Numbered from the stretch's first letter, positions 16,097 through 25,105 are shown. The stretch: 62,978 nt of DNA from Anaerolineales bacterium (GCA_020343875.1 CP070811.1:1950005-2012982); one strand, 5' to 3'. Notes: a model not told the origin generated them from the letters alone. Made by a program: numbers and translations.

Positions 16097-17131
16097 GTGC
16101 AAGACGATGAAACCCGCCTAACCACATACAGCTACAACCAGCTCGCCCCGTATTTCGCTGCCAAATTCGGTGAAAGTGACTTTTCCGTGCAACTCGACCG
16201 ACTCTGTGCATGCCTGAAATCAGGGGCCCGGATTGTCGATGTGGGATGTGGGGCGGGCCGTGACCTGCTGGCTCTGGCTGCGCGAGGCTTTTGGGCTGTG
16301 GGGCTGGATAGGTCAGCCGGGATGTTGCGTCAGGCGAAGGAGCGGGGGGCTAATCTGCTGGTACAGGCCGATGTGCGCGCTCTACCCTTCGTCCATAGTG
16401 CATTGGATGGCGCCTGGGCTTGCGCTTCTCTGTTACACTTGCCCAAAGCCGATCTACCTAATGCGCTGGCCGGGATACGGCGTGTGTTGGGTCACGGTCA
16501 CCTGTACCTGATGCTGAAGCAGGGGGAGGGGGAGAGTTGGTGCGATGACGAAGAGGGGCTGAGCCGTTTCTTTGCCTATTACCACCCGGCCGAAGTAGAG
16601 CTGGCCTTGGAGCGGAGCGGGTTTGGGGTAATCTACTGCGGCCTGCATGCCGACAGCTGCCGTCCCGATCTCAAATGGATCAACGCTCTCGGCTGGACCA
16701 AACTGGTCACGCCTCATGTGGGGGCGAACGTAGCGATTTTCAATGAAGTGGGCCAGGTACTGTTGACACGTCGGCAGGACAACGGCCTGTGGTGCCTGCC
16801 AGGCGGGCATATGGATATAGGAGAGACACTCAAACAGACGGCCATGCGTGAAGCACAGGAAGAGACTGGCCTCAGGGTACGCCTTGAGCGGTTGGTGGGG
16901 CTGTACTCCAGCTACTACCCGCCGGGTACATTTGGAGAGGATTCGCCAGCGCGTGCCATACTGGTCGCCCTGTTCCGAGCTCAGCCCACCGCGGGGGTTC
17001 TGACGCTCAACGCTGAGGTCACCGAGTTGGGCTGGTTCGACCCTGCCAACTTGCCGATGGATCTCATTCCCCAACACCTGCAGCGTATCCATGATGCGGT
17101 TCACGAGACGCAGACTGTCGTAATTTCCTGA
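16097..17131 (+). CDS. Fused SAM methyltransferase-Nudix hydrolase
   Basis: This 344-aa two-domain protein combines a class I methyltransferase and a Nudix hydrolase. The methyltransferase domain (about 1-190) has motif I IVDVGCGAGRDLL (47-58), acidic Asp71 at the end of strand 2, and ADVRALPF (91-98). The Nudix domain (about 205-335) has the complete box GX5EX7REUXEEXGU at 237-259 (Glu243, REAQEETGL). There is no separate start between the domains and the linker is only about 15 residues, so this is a genuine fusion. It starts at GTG after an AGGGGGCAAGG ribosome site. Substrates are unknown. The pairing suggests modification plus sanitation of the same nucleotide-linked metabolite, which is inference. 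Confidence 0.85.
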   Translation: MQDDETRLTTYSYNQLAPYFAAKFGESDFSVQLDRLCACLKSGARIVDVGCGAGRDLLALAARGFWAVGLDRSAGMLRQAKERGANLLVQADVRALPFVHSALDGAWACASLLHLPKADLPNALAGIRRVLGHGHLYLMLKQGEGESWCDDEEGLSRFFAYYHPAEVELALERSGFGVIYCGLHADSCRPDLKWINALGWTKLVTPHVGANVAIFNEVGQVLLTRRQDNGLWCLPGGHMDIGETLKQTAMREAQEETGLRVRLERLVGLYSSYYPPGTFGEDSPARAILVALFRAQPTAGVLTLNAEVTELGWFDPANLPMDLIPQHLQRIHDAVHETQTVVIS

Positions 17132-17164
17132 TGCTACAGTTTGAACAGAATAGACCCAGGATTC

Positions 17165-17251
17165 AGGTGCGACGCACTTCGTAAAGACTCCGTGCAGGCG
17201 GGGCGAGCCATGTCTGAAACATGCCGGAAGAGTCCAAAGTGCGTCGCACCT
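17165..17251. repeat. Long inverted repeat between convergent genes (REP/MITE-like)
   Basis: A perfect 15-base inverted repeat (AGGTGCGACGCACTT and its complement) encloses 57 bases, which contain a further GACTC/GAGTC pair and CATGT-N4-ACATG. It lies between the stops of two convergent genes. The right arm nearly matches the arm of another intergenic hairpin at 26984. Confidence 0.7.
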
Positions 17252-17288
17252 TGTCAGATACCTATCAGCGACTTGAACAATATGGCTG

Positions 17289-18653
17289 CTAAGCCGGGAT
17301 CTTGGGCAGCTCGGTCAGGGCTTTCTGGATGGCAGCTTCGTCCAGCTCGTAGTCCGGGAGATCCTGCCTGTGGTAAGCATCATAGGCCCCCAGGTCAAAG
17401 TGACCGTGACCGCTGTTGTTAAAGAGAATGACTTTCGACTCACCCGATTCCTTGCAGGCCATGGCTTCGTCATAGACGGCCCGGACGGCGTGGGCCGTTT
17501 CGGGAGCCACGATGAGGCCTTCGGCTTGGGCAAAGCTCACGGCTGCGCCCAGGACTGCGTTCTGATGGTAAGCCCGGGCCTCCGCCTCGCCTTGCTCCAA
17601 GAGGGCGCAGATGCTGGGCGCCATGCCGTGGTAGCGCAACCCACCGGCGTGTACCGGGGCGGGGATGAAGGTGTGACCCACGGTGTGCATCTTGATCAAG
17701 GGTGCCATCTTGGCCGTATCGCCCCAGTCGTAGGCGTAGATGCCGCGCGTCATGCTGGGGGAGGCGGTAGACTCGACGAAGACGGCCCGCAGGTCTTGCC
17801 TGTCACCGGTCAACTTGTCCTTCAGGAAGGGGTAGATCAGGCCGGCTGCGTTGCTGCCCCCCCCTGCACAGCCGATGACGATATCCGGGTAATCACCAGC
17901 CATCTCCATCTGCTTCATTGCCTCCAGCCCAATCACTGTCTGGTGCAGGAGCACGAAGCCAATCACGCTGCCTATGGAGTACTTGTAGCCATCGTGGGTG
18001 ACGGCATACTCTACCGCCTCGCTGATGGCGATGCCCAGGCTGCCCGGGCTCTCGGGGTCTGCGGCCAGGATTGCCCGCCCGGCGTTGGTCTCCGAGCTGG
18101 GGCTGGGCACGACCTCGCCTCCCCAGGTCTCCATGGCGATACGCCGATAGGGCTTCTGCTGGAAACTGACAGCCACCATAAAGACTTTGCACTTTAGGCC
18201 AAACAGCCGGGTGGCGAAACTCAGCGCGCTGCCCCATTGACCAGCCCCAGTCTCGGTGGAGAAGCCTTCCAGCCCTTCCTGCTTGGCGTAATAGCACTGA
18301 GCTACGGCCGTGTTGGGCTTGTGGCTGCCTGGCGGGCTGACGCCTTCCCACTTGTAGTAGATTTTAGCTGGGGTGTCCAACGCCTTCTCCCAACGGGAGG
18401 CGCGGTACAGGGGCGAGGGGCGCCACATCTTGAGCGCGTCCTGCACCTCGTCTGGGATCTCAATAAACCGCTCTGTGCTCACCTCTTGTGCGATGAGCGC
18501 CTCGGGAAAGACCGGCTTCAGATCGTCAGGCCCCAACAGCTCAAGCGTGCCTGGATGCCGATACGGAGGCGGCGGGGCCTTCATATCCGCCAGTATGTTG
18601 TACCAATGGGTGGGCATATCCTTTTCTTGTAGCAGGTATTTATACTGTGTCAT
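17289..18653 (-). CDS. trpB: TrpB2-type tryptophan synthase beta chain
   Basis: This 454-aa PLP enzyme condenses indole and serine to tryptophan. It is of the stand-alone TrpB2/TrpB-like class, longer than TrpB1 by an N-terminal extension. Features: EGVSPPGSHKPNTA with the PLP lysine, ETGAGQWGSALS, the phosphate-cup GCAGGGSNAAG and a C-terminal LFNNSGHGHFDLGAYD. The chosen ATG is preceded by CCAGGAGGAAG; an ATG 14 codons upstream would include that ribosome site. No trpA is nearby, as usual for TrpB2. It is 60 bases downstream of the ATPase gene in a transcript with a Trp T-box leader, so it should be induced when charged tRNA-Trp runs low. Confidence 0.92.
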   Translation of the reverse strand: MTQYKYLLQEKDMPTHWYNILADMKAPPPPYRHPGTLELLGPDDLKPVFPEALIAQEVSTERFIEIPDEVQDALKMWRPSPLYRASRWEKALDTPAKIYYKWEGVSPPGSHKPNTAVAQCYYAKQEGLEGFSTETGAGQWGSALSFATRLFGLKCKVFMVAVSFQQKPYRRIAMETWGGEVVPSPSSETNAGRAILAADPESPGSLGIAISEAVEYAVTHDGYKYSIGSVIGFVLLHQTVIGLEAMKQMEMAGDYPDIVIGCAGGGSNAAGLIYPFLKDKLTGDRQDLRAVFVESTASPSMTRGIYAYDWGDTAKMAPLIKMHTVGHTFIPAPVHAGGLRYHGMAPSICALLEQGEAEARAYHQNAVLGAAVSFAQAEGLIVAPETAHAVRAVYDEAMACKESGESKVILFNNSGHGHFDLGAYDAYHRQDLPDYELDEAAIQKALTELPKIPA

Positions 18654-18713
18654 CTTTTCTTCCTCCTGGTATTGTGAGAGAGTGGGATTGGGCAAACAAA
18701 GGGATAGCTTTTC

Positions 18714-19490
18714 TCAATGGCATACCTCCTTCTGAATGGTTACTGCCCTGTTCTCGGTTAGCGTAAAACTGTCTTGGCTGTCTATGAAGGCAGTCCGGTC
18801 GGCAAAAAACTGCTTGTAGATCTTGTAGTGAGTGGTATCTTCATAGGCTAACTCTTTGACGCAAGGCGAGTCAAAACTGAAGATCTGAGCGTCGGGATAG
18901 GCCAGCAGGATTGGAGAGTGGGTGGCTATGATAAATTGCGCATGGCCTTTAGCCTCCAGCTGTTGTAGTAATTGCAGGAATTTCACCTGGCTTGCGGGTG
19001 AGAGTGCCGCCTCGGGTTCGTCAAGGAAGTAGATTCCCTTTGCCTGGTAACGCCCGCTGAAGTAACTTAGAGTCCCCTCGCCGTGAGACAGGGTGTTCAG
19101 GATTTGGCCACCTTGGTATTCCAGCCGTCCAGGATCACACAGGGCAACGTCGTCAATAAAGTCGGCAAAATCGTGGAACGTCTCCGCTCGGAAAAGAGAG
19201 CCCGGCACATGGCCGTTTGCCCACGTCACGCTGATGTAGTTAGCCAGGCAGGTTTCGTAGGGATTATGGTGAGCGATATGTCTCTTGGGCTTGTGCCATA
19301 TATGAACGCCACAGTTTCTGGTGATGGCTTCTAGCAAGGTAGATTTGCCCGATCCGTTCTCGCCCACAAAGAAGGCCACAGGCCTCCTGAAGATTAGTTC
19401 AGTGGGATGGTTGAAAATTGGAATGTTAAATGGATAGCATCGATGGGTGGGATAAAGGTCGCTATTGATTCTGACGGCGCTGAGATACAT
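18714..19490 (-). CDS. AAA-type ATPase (ABC/OLD-like)
   Basis: This 258-aa soluble ATPase has Walker A FFVGENGSGKST (about 40-50), a Q-loop region, signature-like LSHGEGTLSYF, Walker B GIYFLDEPEAALSPASQ, and the switch TH in FIIATHSP. It belongs to the small SMC/OLD-like predicted ATPases (COG3910 type) sometimes paired with toxin or repair functions. The start is the ATG after GGAAGAGGAGG; upstream in-frame ATGs would translate that ribosome site as Gly/Arg. It is the first gene behind the Trp T-box leader and shares the transcript with TrpB2, an unexpected partner. Confidence 0.82.
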   Translation of the reverse strand: MYLSAVRINSDLYPTHRCYPFNIPIFNHPTELIFRRPVAFFVGENGSGKSTLLEAITRNCGVHIWHKPKRHIAHHNPYETCLANYISVTWANGHVPGSLFRAETFHDFADFIDDVALCDPGRLEYQGGQILNTLSHGEGTLSYFSGRYQAKGIYFLDEPEAALSPASQVKFLQLLQQLEAKGHAQFIIATHSPILLAYPDAQIFSFDSPCVKELAYEDTTHYKIYKQFFADRTAFIDSQDSFTLTENRAVTIQKEVCH

Positions 19491-19539
19491 TCCCGATCCT
19501 CCTCTTCCATTCATCAACATAACTTGCCTTTCACATAAC

Positions 19540-19569
19540 AAAAAAACCCTCGTCCCATTGGGACGAGGG
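19540..19569 (-). terminator. T-box-controlled terminator
   Basis: A perfect ten-base stem CCCTCGTCCC/GGGACGAGGG with a three-base loop is followed on the minus strand by seven T. It lies directly after the T-box sequence and about 50 bases before the ATPase start. This is the attenuator of the leader. Confidence 0.92.
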
Positions 19570-19931
19570 CGTTAGTAGCTCCCCGTGGTGCCACCCAGAT
19601 TAGGCGACTCACTGGGCGGAAACAAAAACCCCGCCGTGACGACGGGGTTCGATACAAACCCGGTGGGCCAGCCTCACTCGTTGCAGGTACGTAACGCGGC
19701 CATGCGTCTGATACCTTCTGCCCTAATAACGGTGGCGACTCCGGCAAGGCATACTTATTGGCAGGCTAACGGCCTGAAACCAACTTTCAACCTGCGACTC
19801 CCAGGTCCATTCAACATCAGCGCTGGTATCGGGCTTTCAGCGCACCCCTGTCAGGAGAGCACCCGACTCTCTAACACCCCGCTTTGAAGTCTACTCGTCC
19901 TGTTCAACGTCTTTATGATCTGATTAAGGCG
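19540..19931 (-). promoter_or_regulatory. T-box riboswitch, tRNA-Trp specific (transcription attenuator)
   Basis: The minus-strand leader carries the T-box sequence TGGGTGGCACCACGG (19583-19597), whose UGGC can pair with the GCCA end of uncharged tRNA-Trp. Stem I has the AGTA S-turn (19892-19895) opposite GAA. The predicted specifier codon UGG lies at 19807-19809, followed by A. A GC-rich stem-III-like hairpin (about 19627-19649) lies just before the T-box. Uncharged tRNA-Trp should favour the antiterminator and expression of the ATPase and trpB2 genes. Confidence 0.88.
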
Positions 19932-19960
19932 AGTATAGCACGCCTCTTTTCAATTGTCAA
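19932..19960 (-). promoter_or_regulatory. Promoter of the T-box/ATPase/trpB2 operon
   Basis: On the minus strand, consensus TTGACA (19955-19960), 17-base spacer ending TGC, TATACT (19932-19937). The -35 is four bases from the thioredoxin stop codon. Confidence 0.88.
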
Positions 19961-19963
19961 GGC

Positions 19964-20302
19964 CTACTCGGACGCTGACGGCAAGTGGGGCAAGATACGT
20001 GATAACAGTCGATCTTTTGGCATGCTGCCCACCAATCGCTCTACCGCTTGCCCGTTCTTGAACAGAATCAGCGTAGGGATGCTTTGCACGCCTAGCTGCA
20101 TTGCCGTCTGGTTATTCTGATCCACGTCCATTTTGGTGATTTTGATGCGTCCGTCATACTCTACGGCGATTTGATCCAGAATTGGGGCAATCACCTTGCA
20201 CGGCCCACACCACTCTGCCCAGAAGTCGGTGAGAACAGGTATATCAGACTTTAGCACCTCAGCGTCGAATGTACTGTCGGTTATATGGACTGGTTTAGAC
20301 AT
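19964..20302 (-). CDS. trxA: Thioredoxin
   Basis: This is a 112-aa cytosolic thiol-disulfide carrier with the active site FWAEWCGPCKVIAP (Cys32, Cys35), a buried Asp26-equivalent in LTDFW, cis-Pro in SIPTLILFKNG and the C-terminal helix. Length and motifs are standard. It could reduce the arsenate reductase encoded at 12.1 kb if that gene were functional. It has its own promoter and a hairpin leader. Confidence 0.96.
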   Translation of the reverse strand: MSKPVHITDSTFDAEVLKSDIPVLTDFWAEWCGPCKVIAPILDQIAVEYDGRIKITKMDVDQNNQTAMQLGVQSIPTLILFKNGQAVERLVGSMPKDRLLSRILPHLPSASE

Positions 20303-20341
20303 GTGCCGATGTTTCCTTCCTGCGACTGCAATAACCTATAG

Positions 20342-20375
20342 GCCTTGCGGTTAAGTGACATCCGTTAAGCAAGGC
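20342..20375 (-). promoter_or_regulatory. Leader hairpin of the thioredoxin gene
   Basis: GCCTTGC/GCAAGGC arms with an inner TTAA/TTAA pairing lie at the very start of the trx transcript, just after the -10. This could be a 5' stabiliser or operator. Confidence 0.35.
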
Positions 20376-20377
20376 AT

Positions 20378-20406
20378 ATCTTAGCCTGTTTGCCCCAGTT
20401 GGTCAA
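20378..20406 (-). promoter_or_regulatory. Promoter of trxA
   Basis: On the minus strand, TTGACC (20401-20406), 17-base spacer, TAAGAT (20378-20383). The region 20303-20611 holds only this and the divergent promoter at 20536. Confidence 0.65.
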
Positions 20407-20535
20407 GGATTATGGCTTAGCATACGGGGGCCATGCATCATATTGACAACCAGATTGAGGAATTTCTTACCTCTTTCTGCAAGCTGAGACGCTGTGTCGC
20501 GGTGAACTGCAATGTGTGCATATTATGCCCAGGTG

Positions 20536-20544
20536 TGTTATAAT
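20536..20544 (+). promoter_or_regulatory. Extended -10 promoter of the hybrid kinase gene
   Basis: TGTTATAAT, 67 bases ahead of the start at 20612. Its position inside the longest open frame argues that the upstream codons are not translated. Confidence 0.6.
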
Positions 20545-20611
20545 CCCATTGTTTAGGCCGTTGTTAGGGCTCCCCTCATGGGTACTAGGACCAGGTGAGA
20601 GGCATTTCAAG

Positions 20612-22543
20612 ATGGCGGGCGAGAGAGTACTCGTGGTCGATGATAGTGCGGAGAACGTAGAGTTCATCGTTGACTACGTTCTCAAGCCTAATGGCTATAG
20701 CCCAATCGTTGCTCGCGATGGGGTCGAAGGGTTGCGTAAAGCCAAGAGCGAGCGCCCAGACTTGATTCTGCTCGACATGAATATGCCCAAGTTGACTGGC
20801 ATTGGGGTGCTGGAGGCGCTTCAGCACGAGGGCCTTCAGATTCCGGTTATCTTGATGACTTTCCATGGGTCTGAGACGCTGGCAGTGACTGCCTTCCGCC
20901 TGGGCATCAAAGACTACATCCTTAAACCGTTCCAGGTTGAAGAGATGTTGGAGGCCATGGAGCAGTCGCTGACCGAGGTGCGGCTGCGCCGTGAACGCGA
21001 CGACCTGCTGGCGCGACTGCTGAACGCCAATCGCTCTCTGGAGCGGCGCGTAAGGGAGCTAAACGCCCTTTTCAGCATCGGGAAGTCGGTGACGGCACTG
21101 TTGGATTTAGATAAGCTGCTGGCTCGGTTGATCGAAGCTGCCGTGTACCTCACCGGCGCCGAAGAAGGCTCTCTGCTGTTGGTGGACGAACAAAGCGATG
21201 AGTTATATCTGGTAGCAGCTCGGGGATTCGAGGAGAAGGTGACTCGCTCGTTTCGGCTGCGTGTGGAAGACAGCTTGGCGGGCGGCGTGGTCAAGACAGG
21301 CGAGCCAGTTATCCTGAACAGCACAGACGCAAAGCCTATTAAGACGGCATACCTGGTAAAATCGCTTGTCTACGTGCCGATCAAGATCAAGAATCGAATC
21401 ATTGGGGTGTTAGGAGTTGACAATCGTCAGAAAGAGCGGTTGTTCACCGAGCACGATGTGCGACTGCTCTCCGTGCTGGCGGGATATGCAGCAATTGCGC
21501 TTGAAAATGCCCGGCTCTTTGGCCAGATAGAGAGTGAGCGAACCAAGCTGGCGACGGTGCTGGCCAGTATTGAAGAACCGGTCCTGGTGACCACCGGTCG
21601 TGAGGATCGCATCGTTCTGGCTAATGCTGCCGCGCGGCGTGCTCTTGACCTGGGGGCAACAGTGGTGGAAGGCCATCCTTTGGCCCAGCTCCTTGACAAC
21701 GAAACGCTGGTCGATTTCGTGAGCAGAGCGCCCGAGACCGGCTCGGCACGGACCAGCGAAATACCTGTCAGCGGTGGGCGAACGGCGTATGCCACTCTCA
21801 CTTCCATCCCTGGGGTGGGGCGGGCGGTGATTATGCAAGACATCACCCATCTAAAAGAACTGGATCAGATGAAGACAGAGTTCGTGTCCACTGTCTCCCA
21901 CGACCTCCGCTCGCCCCTGACGTCCATTCAGGGCTATGCTCAGATGCTTGGGAGTGTCGGCCCTCTCAACGAAAGACAAGAGATATTCATCGAACGGATC
22001 GTACGGGGGGTGGGCCAGATCACCGAGCTCATAAGCGATCTGCTGGACATAGGCAGGATCGAAGCTGGGCTGGACATGGAGATGGTGCCGTGCGACATAG
22101 CAGCAATGGCCGAGGGAGTGACCAACCAGCTCAAGAGCGCGGCCAACGGCAAGGGTCAAGAGCTCGTTTTCCACGACCCGCCAGGGAAAGCCGTTGTGCT
22201 GGGCAATGATCTGCGTTTGCGCCAGGTCATAAGCAACCTGGCTGGGAATGCTATCAAGTACACCCCAGAAGGGGGCGAAATCCACTTGAGGATACGACTG
22301 GAAGATAGCACCGTGTTGGTGAGCGTCGAGGATAATGGCATCGGTATTCCTCCTGGTGATTTGCCCTACATCTTTGGCAAATTCTACCGCGTCGAAAGTG
22401 ACGAAACAGCCGATATCCAAGGCACTGGCCTGGGTCTTGCCATCTGTAAATCAGTGATCGAGAAGCACGGGGGGCGGATTTGGGCAGAAAGTGTGCTGGG
22501 TAAAGGGAGTATCTTCTACGTGGGCTTGCCGGCACTCCAGTAA
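20612..22543 (+). CDS. REC-GAF-PAS-histidine kinase hybrid
   Basis: This is a 643-aa cytoplasmic signalling protein. The receiver (1-120) has Asp10-Asp11, phospho-acceptor Asp55 in LILLDMNMPK and Lys in ILKPFQVEEM. It is followed by a coiled-coil-like helix (about 130-165), a GAF domain (about 165-310) and a degenerate PAS (about 320-410). HisKA carries the His in VSTVSHDLRSPLTSIQGY, and HATPase has DNGIGIP, FYRVE and GTGLGLAI boxes. The ATG after CAGGTGAGAGG fits the promoter at 20536; a longer frame begins at 20516 but would span that promoter. With no TM segment it likely senses an internal ligand through GAF and acts in a phosphorelay whose partner is not adjacent. Confidence 0.9.
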   Translation: MAGERVLVVDDSAENVEFIVDYVLKPNGYSPIVARDGVEGLRKAKSERPDLILLDMNMPKLTGIGVLEALQHEGLQIPVILMTFHGSETLAVTAFRLGIKDYILKPFQVEEMLEAMEQSLTEVRLRRERDDLLARLLNANRSLERRVRELNALFSIGKSVTALLDLDKLLARLIEAAVYLTGAEEGSLLLVDEQSDELYLVAARGFEEKVTRSFRLRVEDSLAGGVVKTGEPVILNSTDAKPIKTAYLVKSLVYVPIKIKNRIIGVLGVDNRQKERLFTEHDVRLLSVLAGYAAIALENARLFGQIESERTKLATVLASIEEPVLVTTGREDRIVLANAAARRALDLGATVVEGHPLAQLLDNETLVDFVSRAPETGSARTSEIPVSGGRTAYATLTSIPGVGRAVIMQDITHLKELDQMKTEFVSTVSHDLRSPLTSIQGYAQMLGSVGPLNERQEIFIERIVRGVGQITELISDLLDIGRIEAGLDMEMVPCDIAAMAEGVTNQLKSAANGKGQELVFHDPPGKAVVLGNDLRLRQVISNLAGNAIKYTPEGGEIHLRIRLEDSTVLVSVEDNGIGIPPGDLPYIFGKFYRVESDETADIQGTGLGLAICKSVIEKHGGRIWAESVLGKGSIFYVGLPALQ

Positions 22544-22720
22544 GCCGGTGCCTTGAGCAGTTTGATAGGTTGGCGCATAAGCGACGGCCTGATCCTTCCA
22601 TATGTCCCACTGCCAGGCGGGCTAAATACCCGCCCCATCAAGCTCCCGTGTCATCCTCATCAACCTGCGCAGTTGGGCGCCTCCCCCTTGAACCGTGGCT
22701 TTGTCTTCATGCTGCCTGCC

Positions 22721-22748
22721 TTGCGTCTATCTGGCAATTGAGTACAAT
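22721..22748 (+). promoter_or_regulatory. Promoter of lgt
   Basis: TTGCGT (22721-22726), 16-base spacer, TACAAT (22743-22748), 38 bases before the lgt start. Confidence 0.5.
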
Positions 22749-22786
22749 ACACTCGTTCGGTACACCAATCGCTTAAGGAGCAATGT

Positions 22787-23653
22787 ATGCCTCCCATTAA
22801 CCCAACGTTGAATATCGGGCCGTTGGTCGTTCACTGGTACGGTGTCATCATCGTACTGGGAGCAATGGCGGGTGCGTATGCCGCCACCTTCGAGGCTAAA
22901 CGCCGGGGTGAGGATCCAGAGCATGTGTGGAACGGTTTGGTGTGGTGCCTCATCGCTGGTATTTTGGGAGCCCGGCTGTATCACGTAGTCTCAACCCCCC
23001 AAGGCACGGACATTGGGCTCCAGTATTATTTCGTCACCAATCCTTTTGAGACGGTTCGTCTGTTTGGGATTGCCATCCCCTTTCCTACAGCGCTGATGAT
23101 TTGGAAGGGAGGACTGGGTATTTTTGGCGGGATTGCTGGCGGCGCGCTGGCTGTCGTCATTTACGCTTGGCGCAACCAGCTACCCCTCGCCCGCTGGCTT
23201 GATATTGGTGCACCTGGCCTGATCCTAGCCCAAGCCATTGGCCGGTGGGGCAATTTCATCAATCAGGAGCTGTACGGTCCGCCTACCACCCTTGCATGGG
23301 GCATCCCCATTGATGCCCAGCATCGCATTCCCCCATACAACGATCTGAGTCGCTATCCGTTGGAGTCCACCCGCTTTCATCCCACCTTCCTTTACGAGTC
23401 GCTGTGGAATCTTGCCCTGTTTATCGTGCTTATGGTTGTTGGGCGGCGCTATCGAGATCGCCTCAAAGACGGTGACATCCTATCCTTGTATCTAATTGGG
23501 TATAGCCTGGGGCGTATCTTTGTCGAGTCGCTGCGCCCCGACGCTTGGCTGATCGGGAGTATCCCCACGGCACAACTTGTCTCGGTAGTGCTGATTGTGC
23601 TAGGGGTGGGATTGATGGCGTGGCGTCGACGGGCAGAGGTCGCTGTGCAGTAG
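22787..23653 (+). CDS. lgt: Prolipoprotein diacylglyceryl transferase
   Basis: This 288-aa integral membrane enzyme moves diacylglycerol from phosphatidylglycerol to the lipobox cysteine of prolipoproteins. It has seven hydrophobic segments, the N-terminal HWYG motif (about 18), GARLYHV (about 64-70), the signature IGRWGNFINQELYG (about 152-165) and late R-F-H-P-T-F-L-Y-E. AAGGAG precedes the ATG. One client is probably the lipoprotein encoded at 49339-50034. Confidence 0.95.
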   Translation: MPPINPTLNIGPLVVHWYGVIIVLGAMAGAYAATFEAKRRGEDPEHVWNGLVWCLIAGILGARLYHVVSTPQGTDIGLQYYFVTNPFETVRLFGIAIPFPTALMIWKGGLGIFGGIAGGALAVVIYAWRNQLPLARWLDIGAPGLILAQAIGRWGNFINQELYGPPTTLAWGIPIDAQHRIPPYNDLSRYPLESTRFHPTFLYESLWNLALFIVLMVVGRRYRDRLKDGDILSLYLIGYSLGRIFVESLRPDAWLIGSIPTAQLVSVVLIVLGVGLMAWRRRAEVAVQ

Positions 23654-23693
23654 CCAGCGATCAGCATACACAGATACTTCAATAGTACTTAAG

Positions 23694-23722
23694 AACAGCC
23701 CTCGCTCTTTGCGAGGGCTGTT
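23694..23722 (+). terminator. Hairpin after lgt, possible terminator
   Basis: A perfect 12-base stem AACAGCCCTCGC/GCGAGGGCTGTT with a TCTTT loop lies between convergent lgt and the sigma factor gene. The following GGTTGTTCCTT is only partly T-rich, so it may serve as a bidirectional insulator. Confidence 0.55.
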
Positions 23723-23786
23723 GGTTGTTCCTTACTATAACAGGCCTGGAGTCATTCTGAGTACTGAACTTTGCCCCTGTACCTGG

Positions 23787-24986
23787 TTAGCTCAGATAGT
23801 CGCGCAATTGGCGGCTACGTCGGGGGTGGCGTAGTTTGCGCAATGCCTGGCCTTCGATCTGCCGGATGCGTTCTCGAGTGAGGCCAAACTTCTTGCCAAC
23901 TTCCTCCAATGTGTAGCTGCGACCATTTTGCAGGCCAAAGCGCAGGCGCAGAATTCGTGCCTCGCGTGGGGTGAGGGTCGTCAGCACATCCTCAAGCTTC
24001 TCCTGCAGCATATGATGATAGGCGGCATCGGGTGGTGTAGGCGCGTCTATGTCTTCAATGAAGTTGCCCAGTTCGCTATCTTCCTCCTCGCCAACCGGTC
24101 GCTCCAGACTCACCGGGTGGCGGCTGACGCGCAACATCCACCGCACTTTGGAGGGCTCCAGCTCCATCTCCTCGGCCAGCTCTTCGGGCGTGGGCTTACG
24201 CCCCCATACCTGCTCAAGCTGGCGGGAAACCTGGTGCAGCTTGCGGATACGGTCGCTCATATGAACCGGTACACGGATGGTACGGCCCTGATCGGCCAGC
24301 GCCCGGGTGATTGCCTGCCGAATCCACCAGGTAGCGTAGGTGCTGAACTTGTAACCACGGCGGTAGTCAAATTTCTCCACCGCCTTCATTAAGCCCAGGT
24401 TGCCCTCCTGGATCAGGTCGGAGAAGGGGACACCCTGTCCCATATACTTCTTGGCAATGCTCACCACCAGGCGCGTGTTAGCTTTGATCAGGTGATCGCG
24501 GGCTCGTTCTCCTTGAACGATCTCTCGCCGTAGCTGAGTGGCGTCGTCTCTGCCGCGCCCATCTCGATCAAGCTTGCGCTGCGCTTGGCGCCCACGCTCT
24601 AACCGTTTTGCCAGAGAAGTCTCCTCAGCAGGTGTGAGCAAGGGCACTCGAGCCATCTCCTTGAGGTATAGGCTGATGGTGTCATCGGCAGCGATGCCGC
24701 TCAGATCGAAGGGGTCAATTTCAGGAATGCTCTCCACATCCTCGGCCCCTGGCAACGCTGTCTTGCGCAGCCGCCGCTCCTCCTCAGCCTCCTCATCGTC
24801 ACCGTATACTTCGATCCCCCGTTCGGTCAACTGAATGAAGATCTCTTCCAATTGAGTCATATTCTCTTCCGCTTCAGGAAAAGCAACGAGTAGTTCGTCA
24901 AAGGTCAGGTAACCTTGCTGTGCTGCCTTTTGGATTATGTCCTCAGTTATTGATTCGCTTTGGTTCTTTACGATCCCGTTCGCCAT
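23787..24986 (-). CDS. rpoD: Primary-type RNA polymerase sigma factor (RpoD/SigA)
   Basis: This is a 399-aa sigma-70. It has a short region 1.1-like segment ([15 protein letters not shown]), an acidic linker (about 60-75), region 1.2 [16 protein letters not shown], region 2 with [19 protein letters not shown] and the -10-recognising [24 protein letters not shown], region 3, and region 4.2 [20 protein letters not shown]. Every element of a housekeeping factor is present, though it could be a SigA-like paralogue. It has a strong promoter and a 110-base leader with a terminator-like hairpin. Confidence 0.93.
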   Translation of the reverse strand: MANGIVKNQSESITEDIIQKAAQQGYLTFDELLVAFPEAEENMTQLEEIFIQLTERGIEVYGDDEEAEEERRLRKTALPGAEDVESIPEIDPFDLSGIAADDTISLYLKEMARVPLLTPAEETSLAKRLERGRQAQRKLDRDGRGRDDATQLRREIVQGERARDHLIKANTRLVVSIAKKYMGQGVPFSDLIQEGNLGLMKAVEKFDYRRGYKFSTYATWWIRQAITRALADQGRTIRVPVHMSDRIRKLHQVSRQLEQVWGRKPTPEELAEEMELEPSKVRWMLRVSRHPVSLERPVGEEEDSELGNFIEDIDAPTPPDAAYHHMLQEKLEDVLTTLTPREARILRLRFGLQNGRSYTLEEVGKKFGLTRERIRQIEGQALRKLRHPRRSRQLRDYLS

Positions 24987-25032
24987 ACTATGAGATACAC
25001 CTCAAACTTACAATTTAATGCGTCGAAAAGCA

Positions 25033-25061
25033 GCCAGGCGGGGCCGTGACCCGCGCCTGGC
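25033..25061 (-). promoter_or_regulatory. Terminator-like hairpin in the sigma factor leader
   Basis: GCCAGGCG/CGCCTGGC arms with an inner GGG/CCC are followed on the minus strand by TGCTTTTCG. It lies between the promoter and the gene, so it could attenuate rpoD. Confidence 0.4.
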
Positions 25062-25105
25062 CATTGCATCGGGTTCCTACGTGTAACGATAGACTCCTGC
25101 GGCAC

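Noticed and set aside
19620..19650. Second independent terminator in the T-box leader
   Set aside because: The GC-rich hairpin with TTTTT lies before the T-box sequence, where stem III is expected, so it is taken as part of the riboswitch.
20516..20611. N-terminal extension of the hybrid kinase
   Set aside because: The extension would span the extended -10 at 20536-20544 and lacks homology. The ATG at 20612 has a good ribosome site and starts the receiver domain.
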